Below are positions 31,624 through 38,848 of a stretch of DNA of 38,848 nt, piece by piece. The DNA comes from Nocardia pseudovaccinii NBRC 100343 (GTDB taxonomy: Bacteria; Actinomycetota; Actinomycetes; Mycobacteriales; Mycobacteriaceae). The stretch spans positions 1 to 38,848 of the forward strand of contig NZ_BDBY01000384.1 in the NCBI RefSeq assembly GCF_001613225.1, given 5' to 3'. Every line of letters begins with the position of its first letter. Position 1 is the first letter of the stretch. The notes beneath the pieces were generated by a model. The model had not been told where the DNA came from and ran no database searches. It was given only the letters and a program-made list of their open reading frames with translations. A program made the translations under genes and the position numbers.

Positions 31624-31678
31624 AGACTACGACGCTATTGAGCACGAGTCAACAGTATTGAGCAGCGTTCAGTAAGAT
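31624..31678. promoter_or_regulatory. Divergent promoters and tandem TetR-like operators (monooxygenase/tetR)
   Basis: Two 19-bp elements start with TATTGAGCA (31636-31654 and 31656-31674), spaced 20 bp, and share a TCA near the right side; the second is a quasi-palindrome (TATTGAGC / GTTCAGTA). On the minus strand TTGACT (31647-31652), 17 nt and TAGTCT (31624-31629) give the monooxygenase promoter. On the plus strand TCAACA (31649-31654), 18 nt and TAAGAT (31673-31678) give the tetR promoter. Operators cover both -35 regions. Binding by the neighbouring TetR is inferred. Confidence 0.6.
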
Positions 31679-31684
31679 GGGCCC

Positions 31685-32320
31685 GTGAGTAGTCGAGGCA
31701 CCGGAGAAACTGTCAAGCGCACCCGGCTCAGCCCGGAGGAGCGCCGTCTGCAACTGATCACCTTGGGCGCCAAGATGCTCGGGGACCGCGCCATCGAAGA
31801 CATCTCGATCACCGAAATCGCCGGGGAAGCCGGGATCTCGCGTGGCCTGCTCTTCCACTACTTCCCGACCAAACAGGACTTCCAGCTGGCGATAGTCCGT
31901 CATGCCAATGCCGAGCTGCTCGAGCGCGTCGCGCCGGACCGCACCCTCGGCGTGTTCGAGATGCTGCGCGATTCGATCGAGCGCTACATCGAGTACGTCG
32001 GCGAGAACCGCAATTCGTATGTATCGCTGCTGCGCGGCCCGGCGAGTGTGAGCGCCGAGGTGCTCCCGCTCGTCGACCAGACCCGCAACGTCATCATCGA
32101 CATCATCCTGACCGAAGTGCCCGTCGACATTCCGGACACCGACCGGCCCCGCCTCACCCTCGCCATGCGCGGCTGGATCGCCTTCGTAGAGGAAACCACC
32201 CTCACCTGGCTCCGCCACGAAACCATCACCCGCGAACAACTGGTCGACCTCTTGGTCGAATCCCTACTGGCGCTGGCCCTTTCGCTGAACCCCGCGCTGG
32301 CCGCGGCCCTTCGTGGGTGA
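31685..32320 (+). CDS. TetR family transcriptional regulator
   Basis: 211 aa from a GTG at 31685. The TetR HTH is clear: AIEDISITEIAGEAGISRGLLFHYFPTKQDFQLAIV. The C-terminal ligand domain is not specific. No ribosome site precedes the GTG, and a TAAGAT -10 ends 6 nt upstream, so the message is probably leaderless. It is divergent from the monooxygenase operon and likely represses both directions via the repeats at 31636-31674. The inducer may be an operon substrate such as a ketone or lipid. Confidence 0.9.
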   Translation: MSSRGTGETVKRTRLSPEERRLQLITLGAKMLGDRAIEDISITEIAGEAGISRGLLFHYFPTKQDFQLAIVRHANAELLERVAPDRTLGVFEMLRDSIERYIEYVGENRNSYVSLLRGPASVSAEVLPLVDQTRNVIIDIILTEVPVDIPDTDRPRLTLAMRGWIAFVEETTLTWLRHETITREQLVDLLVESLLALALSLNPALAAALRG

Positions 32321-32391
32321 GCTGCGGGCGATTCGCTATTGCGAGTACTTCTGGAAGATCGCACAAACAACAACAACCCGGCGTATAACTG

Positions 32392-32410
32392 CGTTTAGTA
32401 TGCATAAACG
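32392..32410. repeat. Inverted repeat in the AT-rich gap upstream of fic
   Basis: CGTTTA-gtatgca-TAAACG, perfect 6-bp arms, lies in a 135-bp gap (32321-32455) that is clearly AT-richer than its surroundings (gcgtataact, gttaacg). It is a plausible operator for the fic gene. No regulator is linked. Confidence 0.35.
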
Positions 32411-32455
32411 AAGTTAACGTCACGTATGTTGTCGTTTTCCAGCCGAAGGAGTGTC

Positions 32456-33646
32456 GTGGACTGGCCATCGTGCCGAATCGAGGACCAGGCTTGGAATTCG
32501 CGTCAGCGGCGGGGTTCGCGGGCGGACCGTACTCTCGAGCGAATAGCCGTGTCGATTCCGGCGCGCATTGCCGCCCTCGACTACGACGCCACCGGTGCGG
32601 TCGCTCGTGCCCATGAAGCGGCGGTGATCGCGGTCGCCCGCCTCGAGGCGGGCTTCGGCGAACATCTGGCCCCGCTCGCGGACTTCCTCCTGCGCAGCGA
32701 GTCCGTTGCGTCATCGAAGATCGAGCACATCGACGCGGGATGGCGTGCCTTCGGTAAGGCTGTCGCCGGTGGTAAAGCAACGGACGAGGCGCAATCGCAA
32801 TTGGCGGCGGTCAAAGCGTTGATCGCGATGGTCGATGCGGCGGGTTCCGGCCCGATCACCCTGGACACATTGCTCGACGCGCACCGGCTACTGATGGCCC
32901 CGGACTATTACGCCGCCCGTGATAGCGGCAGCCTGCGCGATGTGCAGAACTGGATCGGTGGTAGCGACTACACCCCGATCGACGCGGAATACATCCCGCC
33001 GCCACCGGAACTGGTGGTCGAGTTGATGGACGACCTGCTGGTCTTCGTCAACCGCACCGACCTACCGATCCTCGCGCAGGCGGCCATCGCGCACGCACAA
33101 TTCGAGTCCATTCACCCGTTCACCGACGGCAATGGCCGCATCGGCCGCGCACTCATCAGCGCCATCCTGCGCCGCCGCGGCCTGACGCAGCGGGTCACTG
33201 TGCCGCTCGCCTCGGTGATGCTCGCCGACACCGGACGCTATTTCGCCCGACTGACCGCCTACCGGGACGGGCGCGCCGACGCATTCGTCGAATACGTCGC
33301 CGTCGCCGCGATCCACTCGAGCGAGGCCGCGCAGGACTCTGCCCGTGTCCTGGCCGGACTACCGGCCCGCTGGCGCACTATTGCCCGTCCACGCGCGAAC
33401 TCGGCCGACGAAGCGCTCATCGCCGCCCTGCTGGACACCCCGATCTTCAACGCGGATACCGCTCAACAGATCACTGGTACCACTGATGCCAATGCGTATC
33501 GAGCCCTTGGCCGGTTGACCGAGGCGGGCATCCTCGAAGTACTTTCCGCCAGCAAACGCAACCGCATCTGGGCCGCAGTCGATGTCCTGGCCGAGTTGGA
33601 TGCGCTGAGTGCTGCCATTGGTAAACGGACAACAGAACGTCCGTGA
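32456..33646 (+). CDS. Fic-domain AMPylase (class II, with N-terminal inhibitory motif)
   Basis: 396 aa from the GTG at 32456 (AAGGAG 4 nt upstream); the ATG at 32426 lacks a ribosome site. The catalytic loop is the exact Fic consensus HPFTDGNGRIGR (220-231), so His220 is the base. An N-terminal SSKIEH (86-91) fits the [S/T]xxxE inhibitory helix, though the residue after Glu is His rather than Gly or Asn. A C-terminal winged-helix-like region (TAQQITGTTDANAYRALGRLTEAGILE) may bind DNA. Substrates are unknown. No antitoxin gene is adjacent, consistent with intramolecular inhibition. Confidence 0.9.
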   Translation: MDWPSCRIEDQAWNSRQRRGSRADRTLERIAVSIPARIAALDYDATGAVARAHEAAVIAVARLEAGFGEHLAPLADFLLRSESVASSKIEHIDAGWRAFGKAVAGGKATDEAQSQLAAVKALIAMVDAAGSGPITLDTLLDAHRLLMAPDYYAARDSGSLRDVQNWIGGSDYTPIDAEYIPPPPELVVELMDDLLVFVNRTDLPILAQAAIAHAQFESIHPFTDGNGRIGRALISAILRRRGLTQRVTVPLASVMLADTGRYFARLTAYRDGRADAFVEYVAVAAIHSSEAAQDSARVLAGLPARWRTIARPRANSADEALIAALLDTPIFNADTAQQITGTTDANAYRALGRLTEAGILEVLSASKRNRIWAAVDVLAELDALSAAIGKRTTERP

Positions 33647-33675
33647 GAGCGCTCTTGCGGCGGATATCCTGACGT

Positions 33676-35313
33676 ATGGGTCTGTCTCGTCGGCAGCTGT
33701 TCAGGGTGGGTACGGCTGGTTCGGTTGCGGTGTTGGTGGGGGCATCGGCGGCGAGCAGTGGGCGGTTTCGGGCGCCGCGGTGGTTGGGGGATCCGTTCAC
33801 GTTGGGGGTGGCCTCGGGGGATCCGTTGCCGGATGGGGTGGTGTTGTGGACGCGGTTGGCGCCGGATCCGTTGGCGCCGGACGGGCTCGGCGGCATGGCG
33901 CTGCATCCGGTGACCGTTGATTACGAGGTTGCACGCGACGAGCTGTTCCGGGACGTGGTGGTGCGGGGGAGTGCGGTCGCCACGCGAGAGCTCGCACACA
34001 CCGTCCATCCGGAGGTCGGAGGACTGGAGCCGAATCGCTGGTACTTCTATCGGTTCCGGGCGGGCTCGGCGATTTCGCCGATCGGTCGCACCCGAACCGC
34101 TCCATCGACCGGACAGCCCACTGCGCGAATGCGATTCGCGTTCGCGTCCTGTCAATCGTGGACTTCCGGCTACTACACCGCCTATGAGCACATGAGCGCC
34201 GAAGACCTCGATCTCGTGGTGCACCTCGGGGATTACATCTACGAACGCGGCTGGAACCGTGGCCGTGCGGGGATGTCGGTGGAGCCCTATCTGGCCGCCG
34301 AAGCCGTCGATCTACCCGGCTACCGGCTGCGCTACGCCCAGGCCAAGGCCGAACAACCACTGCGCGCCACGCACGCGGCCTTCCCGTGGCTGGTCACCAT
34401 GGACGACCACGAGATCGACAACAACTGGTTCGCCGACCATCCCGGCCTCGGCCTCGACATCTACCGCATCCCCGCACTCTTCCGCCGCCGCAAAGCCGCC
34501 GCCTTCCAAGCGATGTACGAACATCAGCCACTGCGCATCGCGGCCCTCCCGTCCGGCCCGACCATGCGCATTCATCGCCGCTATACCTTCGGCGACCTCG
34601 CCGACATCACCATGCTCGACACCCGCCAATACCGCACCGGCGGAGTATGCGGCAACGGCGATATCGGCGACGATTGCCCCGGCCGACTTTCGCCCGATCG
34701 CTCGATTCTGGGTGCACCACAACGCGATTGGCTGCTCGACGGCCTCACCCGCTCCACTGCCCGCTGGCAGATCCTCGGCAATCAGGTGGCCATGGCCAAA
34801 TCCGACTACGACCCCGGCCCAGCGACCAATTTCGGCACCGATGCCTGGGACGCCTACGTCGCCGACCGCAACACCGTCCTCGCCACCGCCGCCGCCCGCG
34901 ATATCCACAACCTCGTCGTCATCACCGGCGACCGCCACCACAACTACGCCGCCGACCTCCGCCCCGACTACGCCATCCCCGAATCCCTGGTGGTAGCAGC
35001 CGAATTCACCGGCACCTCGATAACAACCGGCGGCGACGGCACCGACATGAACCCCACCGGCCGCAACCTCCTGGCCGCCAACCCCGACATGAAATTCTTC
35101 AACTCCCAACGCGGATACGTCCGCGTCCACCTCGATCACACCCTGTGGCACACCGACTTCCGCACCGTCCCCTACATCCGCCACTCCGGCGCCCCCATCC
35201 GAACCCGCGCGAGTTTCGTCGTACAAGACCGAATCCCAGGCGTCACGCCAGCTTCGCGCCCTGACCCCGACGCCGCCCCCGGCAGCGCTGGGGCGCCACC
35301 GGCCCCACGGTAA
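33676..35313 (+). CDS. phoD: PhoD-type alkaline phosphatase, Tat-exported
   Basis: 545 aa. A twin-arginine signal (MGLSRRQLFRVGTAGSVAVLVGASAASSG) leads into the PhoD N-terminal domain (TLGVASGDPLPDGVVLWTRLAP). The metallophosphoesterase core follows: RFAFASCQSW, LVVHLGDYIYE, TMDDHEIDNNW and VITGDRHHNYAADL supply the metal ligands. It hydrolyses phosphomonoesters or diesters outside the cell, releasing phosphate with Ca2+/Fe3+ as in relatives. No recognised PHO box is seen; no ribosome site is present, and a TATCCT lies 5 nt before the ATG. The gene is followed by a terminator facing kgd. Confidence 0.92.
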   Translation: MGLSRRQLFRVGTAGSVAVLVGASAASSGRFRAPRWLGDPFTLGVASGDPLPDGVVLWTRLAPDPLAPDGLGGMALHPVTVDYEVARDELFRDVVVRGSAVATRELAHTVHPEVGGLEPNRWYFYRFRAGSAISPIGRTRTAPSTGQPTARMRFAFASCQSWTSGYYTAYEHMSAEDLDLVVHLGDYIYERGWNRGRAGMSVEPYLAAEAVDLPGYRLRYAQAKAEQPLRATHAAFPWLVTMDDHEIDNNWFADHPGLGLDIYRIPALFRRRKAAAFQAMYEHQPLRIAALPSGPTMRIHRRYTFGDLADITMLDTRQYRTGGVCGNGDIGDDCPGRLSPDRSILGAPQRDWLLDGLTRSTARWQILGNQVAMAKSDYDPGPATNFGTDAWDAYVADRNTVLATAAARDIHNLVVITGDRHHNYAADLRPDYAIPESLVVAAEFTGTSITTGGDGTDMNPTGRNLLAANPDMKFFNSQRGYVRVHLDHTLWHTDFRTVPYIRHSGAPIRTRASFVVQDRIPGVTPASRPDPDAAPGSAGAPPAPR

Positions 35314-35333
35314 TAACTGGCTACCACGAGCAA

Positions 35334-35377
35334 CGCCGGGCCGAATCACTCTGGGGGAGAGTGGATTCGGCCCGGCG
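35334..35377. terminator. Long hairpin between convergent phoD and kgd
   Basis: CGCCGGGCCGAATC-ACTCT (35334-35352) pairs with 35358-35377 with a single bulged base, a 19-bp stem with a G-rich loop. There is no T-tract. Placement suits bidirectional termination. Confidence 0.8.
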
Positions 35378-35393
35378 TCGGGTCAGCGGGAAG

Positions 35394-38300
35394 CTACGCG
35401 GTCGGCTCGAAGGCCTCGGCGACGATTTCGGCTTGCTCCACGGCGTGCACCTTGGACGAACCCGAGGAGGGGGCCGACATGGCGCGGCGGGAGATGCGGC
35501 GGAGTTTGGTGAAGCGCTCCGGCAGGAGTTCCGGGAGGTTCAGGCCGAAGAAGGGCCAAGCGCCCTGGTTGGCTGGTTCCTCTTGGACCCAGGCGATATC
35601 CGTCGCGTTCGGGTAACCGGCAAGCGCCTCGTTGAGGCGGAACTTGGGCAGCGGGTAGAGCTGCTCGATGCGCACGATCGCGACGTCTTCGCGCTTCTGC
35701 TTGGCCTTTTCGGCGACCAGCTCGTAGTAGAGCTTGCCGCTGGTGAGCAGGACACGCTTGACCTTGCTGCGGTCGCCGACGCCCTGTTCGTAGGTGGGCT
35801 CGTCGAAGACCGAGCGGAACTTCGATTCGGTGAAGTCCTTCAGGTCCGAGACCACAGCCTTGTTGCGCAGCATCGACTTCGGGGTGAAGACGATCAGCGG
35901 GCGGCGGATGCCGTCGAGTGCGTGGCGGCGCAGCAGGTGGAAGTAGTTCGCCGGGGTGGACGGCACGGCGACCGTCATCGAGCCCTCGGCGCACAGCTGC
36001 AGGAAGCGCTCGATGCGACCGGAGGTGTGGTCCGGGCCCTGACCCTCGTGACCGTGCGGCAGCAGCAGCACGACCTCCGACAGCTGACCCCACTTGGCCT
36101 CACCGGAGGAGATGAACTCGTCGATGATGGACTGCGCGCCGTTGACGAAGTCACCGAACTGCGCCTCCCACAACACGAGTGCGTCCGGGTTGCCGAGCGA
36201 ATAGCCGTATTCGAAGCCGACGGCGGCGTATTCGCTCAGCGCGGAGTCGTGTACCGCGAACCAGCCCGGGTTGGAGCTGCCTATGTTGTGCAGCGGGGTG
36301 TATTCCTCGGCCGTCTTGCGGTCGATGATCACCGAGTGCCGCTGGGTGAAGGTGCCGCGACGCGAGTCCTGACCGGTCAGGCGCACCGCGCGACCCTCGT
36401 CGATCAGCGTGCCGAAGGCGAGCAACTCGGCGAAGGCCCAGTCGACCTTGCCCTCGTATGCCATTTCGCGCCGCTTCTCCAGCACCGGCTTGACGCGCGG
36501 GTGCACATTGAAGCCCTCGGGGACACCGAGGAAGGCGTCGCCGATGCGCTGCAGCACGGTCTTGTCCACGGCGGTCACCACGGTCGCAGGCACCTGCTGG
36601 TCGTCCTCGACCGATTCGCTCGGCTCCGGGACGTACTTCTCCAGCTCGCGAACCTCGTTGAAGACCCGCTCCAGCTGACCCTGGTAGTCACGCAGCGCGT
36701 CCTCGGCCTCTTTGAGCGAGATGTCGCCACGGCCGATCAGGCTCTCGGTGTAGGCCTTGCGCACCGAGCGCTTGGTGTCGATGACGTCGTACATGTACGG
36801 CTGGGTCATCGACGGATCGTCGCCCTCGTTGTGGCCGCGACGCCGGTAGCAGATCATGTCGATCACGACGTCCTTGCGGAACTTCTGGCGGAAGTCGACC
36901 GCCAGACGCGCCACCCAGTCGCAGGCCTCCGGGTCGTCACCGTTCACGTGGAAGATCGGCGCGCCGATGAACTTCGCGATGTCGGTGGAGTATTCGGTGG
37001 AGCGGCTGTTCTCCGGTGCGGTGGTGAAGCCGATCTGGTTGTTCACCACGATGTGGATGGTGCCGCCGACGCGGTAACCGCGCAGCCCCGACAGGTTCAG
37101 CGTCTCCGCGACCACACCCTGACCCGCGAATGCGGCGTCACCGTGCAGCATCAGCGGCATGACGGAGAAGCCTTCCGGCCCATCACCTTTGTTCAAAAGA
37201 TCTTGCTTCGCGCGTACCAGACCCTCGAGCACCGGGTCGACCGCCTCGAGGTGCGAGGGGTTGGCGGTCAGCGAGACCTCGATCTCGTTGTCGCCGAACA
37301 TCTGCAGGTAGGTGCCGCGCGCGCCGAGGTGGTACTTCACGTCGCCGGAGCCGTGGGTGGCGGCCGGGTTCATGTTGCCCTCGAACTCGGTGAAGATCTT
37401 CGAGTACGGCTTGCCGACGATATTGGCGAGCACATTCAGGCGACCGCGGTGCGGCATACCGATGACGACCTCATCGAGCGAATGCTCGGCGCACTGGTCG
37501 ATGGTGGCGTCCATCATCGGGATGACGGCTTCGGCGCCCTCGAGCGAGAAGCGCTTCTGGCCGACGTATTTGGTCTGCAGGAAGGTTTCGAAGGCCTCGG
37601 CCGCGTTCAACCGGTTCAGGATGTACTTCTGCTGTGCGACAGTCGGCTTGACGTGCTTCTGCTCGACCCGCTCCTGAATCCACTGCAGCTGCTCGGTCTC
37701 CAGGATGTGGGTGTACTCCACACCGACGTGGCGGCAGTAGGCATCGCGCAGCACCGAGAGCACATCGCGCAGCTTCATCCGCTCCTGGCCGTGGAAGCCC
37801 GCGACATCGAAGGTGCGGTCCAGGTCCCACAGGGTGAGGCCGTGCTGGGTGACATCGAGGTCGGGGTGGCTGCGGAACTTGTCCTTGACCAGCCGCAGCG
37901 GATCGGTGTCTGCCATCAGGTGGCCGCGGTTGCGGTAGGCCGCGATCATCTCGAGCACGCGGGTGCTCTTGTCGACGCCGCGTTCCTTGACGTCCTTGCG
38001 CCAGCGCACCGGCTCGTAGGGCACGCCGAGGCCGTGGAAGATCTCGTCGTAGAACTCGTCGCTGATCAGCAGGTTGTGGATGGTCCGCAGGAAGTCGCCG
38101 GACTCCGCGCCCTGAATGATGCGGTGGTCGTAGGTCGAGGTCAGGGTCATCAGCTTGCCGACGCCGAGCTCGTTGATGCGCTCGTCGCTCATGCCCTGGA
38201 ATTCGGCGGGGTACTCCATCGCGCCCGCGCCGATGATCGCGCCCTGGCCCGGCATCAGCCGCGGCACCGAGTGCACGGTGCCGATGGTGCCCGGGTTGGT

Positions 38301-38848
38301 CAGCGAGATGGTGACGCCGGTGAAGTCGTCGATGCCGAGCTTGCCGTCGCGGGCGCGGCGCACGATGTCCTCATAGGCGGTGTGGAACTGCCCGAAGGTC
38401 ATGGCCTCGCAGCCCTTGATGGCCGCGACGACCAGCGAGCGGCTGCCGTCCTTGCCCGCCAGGTCGATGGCGAGTCCGAGATTGGTGTGCGCCGGAGTGA
38501 CCGAGTTCGGCTTGCCGTCGATTTCGGCGAAGTGCCGGTTCAGATTCGGGAACGACTTGACCGCCTGCACGATCGCGTAGCCGAGCAGGTGGGTGAAGGA
38601 GATCTTGCCGCCGCGGGTGCGGGCCAGGTGGTTGTTGATGACCAGGCGGTTGTCGATCATCAGCTTCGCCGGAATGGCGCGCACGCTGGTCGCGGTCGGG
38701 ATGGCCAGCGACGCGGACATGTTCTTGACCACGGCGGCGGCCGGGCCGCGCAAAACCTTTGCCTCGTCGGCAGCGGTGTCGGCGGGCTTCGGCGCGCCGG
38801 AGGTAGGCGCGGCATTCGAGGTCGGCGCGGGCGTCGTCTGCGGCGCGC
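35394..38848 (-). CDS. kgd: Multifunctional 2-oxoglutarate metabolism enzyme Kgd (5' end outside window)
   Basis: About 1150 residues visible; the frame runs open through the right edge, where an Ala/Pro linker (PAPTSNAAPTSGAPKPADTAADEAK) is read, so roughly the N-terminal 80-100 residues are missing. The E2-type acyltransferase domain (SLTNPGTIGTVHSVPRLMPGQG, TYDHRIIQGAESGDFL) is followed by the ThDP-dependent E1 domain (GMPHRGRLNVLANI, GDAAFAGQGVVAETLNL, RRGHNEGDDPSMTQP, HGHEGQGPDHTSGRIERFLQL). It acts on 2-oxoglutarate as KDH component, decarboxylase or HOA synthase in the TCA cycle. In mycobacteria it is inhibited by the FHA protein GarA. Confidence 0.96.
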   Translation of the reverse strand, partial: APQTTPAPTSNAAPTSGAPKPADTAADEAKVLRGPAAAVVKNMSASLAIPTATSVRAIPAKLMIDNRLVINNHLARTRGGKISFTHLLGYAIVQAVKSFPNLNRHFAEIDGKPNSVTPAHTNLGLAIDLAGKDGSRSLVVAAIKGCEAMTFGQFHTAYEDIVRRARDGKLGIDDFTGVTISLTNPGTIGTVHSVPRLMPGQGAIIGAGAMEYPAEFQGMSDERINELGVGKLMTLTSTYDHRIIQGAESGDFLRTIHNLLISDEFYDEIFHGLGVPYEPVRWRKDVKERGVDKSTRVLEMIAAYRNRGHLMADTDPLRLVKDKFRSHPDLDVTQHGLTLWDLDRTFDVAGFHGQERMKLRDVLSVLRDAYCRHVGVEYTHILETEQLQWIQERVEQKHVKPTVAQQKYILNRLNAAEAFETFLQTKYVGQKRFSLEGAEAVIPMMDATIDQCAEHSLDEVVIGMPHRGRLNVLANIVGKPYSKIFTEFEGNMNPAATHGSGDVKYHLGARGTYLQMFGDNEIEVSLTANPSHLEAVDPVLEGLVRAKQDLLNKGDGPEGFSVMPLMLHGDAAFAGQGVVAETLNLSGLRGYRVGGTIHIVVNNQIGFTTAPENSRSTEYSTDIAKFIGAPIFHVNGDDPEACDWVARLAVDFRQKFRKDVVIDMICYRRRGHNEGDDPSMTQPYMYDVIDTKRSVRKAYTESLIGRGDISLKEAEDALRDYQGQLERVFNEVRELEKYVPEPSESVEDDQQVPATVVTAVDKTVLQRIGDAFLGVPEGFNVHPRVKPVLEKRREMAYEGKVDWAFAELLAFGTLIDEGRAVRLTGQDSRRGTFTQRHSVIIDRKTAEEYTPLHNIGSSNPGWFAVHDSALSEYAAVGFEYGYSLGNPDALVLWEAQFGDFVNGAQSIIDEFISSGEAKWGQLSEVVLLLPHGHEGQGPDHTSGRIERFLQLCAEGSMTVAVPSTPANYFHLLRRHALDGIRRPLIVFTPKSMLRNKAVVSDLKDFTESKFRSVFDEPTYEQGVGDRSKVKRVLLTSGKLYYELVAEKAKQKREDVAIVRIEQLYPLPKFRLNEALAGYPNATDIAWVQEEPANQGAWPFFGLNLPELLPERFTKLRRISRRAMSAPSSGSSKVHAVEQAEIVAEAFEPTA

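Noticed and set aside
34312..35349. 345-codon minus frame antisense to phoD
   Set aside because: Gly/Val/Ala repeats caused by the C-rich coding strand of phoD; no motif.
1..38848. CRISPR arrays, tRNA/rRNA genes, prophage or integrase genes
   Set aside because: No regularly spaced repeats, cloverleaf-like segments or phage genes were seen on reading both strands; tnpB is the only mobile-element gene.

Overview
The window is high-GC actinobacterial DNA, most likely from Nocardia or a close relative in the Mycobacteriales. Three things point there: strong G/C bias at third codon positions with many GTG starts; the gene order mrp - lytic transglycosylase - DUF1003 - MgtE_N/CBS - stress protein - CorA - (accessory genes) - kgd, which follows Mycobacterium tuberculosis Rv1229c to Rv1248c as I recall it; and the mycobacterial-type fused 2-oxoglutarate enzyme Kgd. 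The genus assignment is inferred from these features only.

Region 1 (1-8842) is the conserved backbone. Minus strand: the Mrp ATPase, two tandem secreted lytic transglycosylases, a DUF1003 membrane protein and a soluble PRC/MgtE_N/CBS protein. Plus strand: a CitE-like CoA-ester lyase, a GSP17M-like membrane stress protein and a SUFU-domain protein. CorA faces them on the minus strand. Both transglycosylases have an RTRAC-N6-GTAAC direct repeat upstream that resembles an MtrA box.

Region 2 (8893-15078) holds a PHP phosphoesterase with a coupled small membrane protein, a flavoprotein, malic enzyme, an Hrp1-like CBS protein with a CRP-type palindrome upstream, and a divergent DinB-like/MarR pair around a near-perfect 43-bp palindrome.

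Region 3 (15082-19653) is a proXVWZ-type glycine betaine/choline ABC importer plus a divergent second binding lipoprotein. Region 4 (19741-22130) is a PadR regulator with a 14-TM MFS drug exporter. Region 5 (22174-26306) is accessory: a Uma2 family protein, a membrane-anchored sulfite-oxidase-fold molybdoenzyme, and a solo TnpB (IS200/IS605-type) element whose right end is recognisable, so a guide can be predicted.

Region 6 (26320-32320) is lipid or carbonyl metabolism: a FadD15-like acyl-CoA synthetase, and a mymA/sadH/lipR-like operon (Baeyer-Villiger-type monooxygenase, SDR, HSL-family esterase) controlled by a divergent TetR regulator. The regulator and the monooxygenase share 68 bp with tandem operator-like repeats, and promoter placement suggests both transcripts are leaderless. 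Region 7 (32456-38848) holds a Fic protein, a Tat-exported PhoD phosphatase and the 5'-truncated kgd, which runs off the right edge.

I saw no rRNA, tRNA or CRISPR array. The most useful leads are the TnpB guide, the leaderless divergent TetR/monooxygenase promoter, the MarR palindrome, and the paired MtrA-like boxes. I did not find a clearly new multi-gene system.
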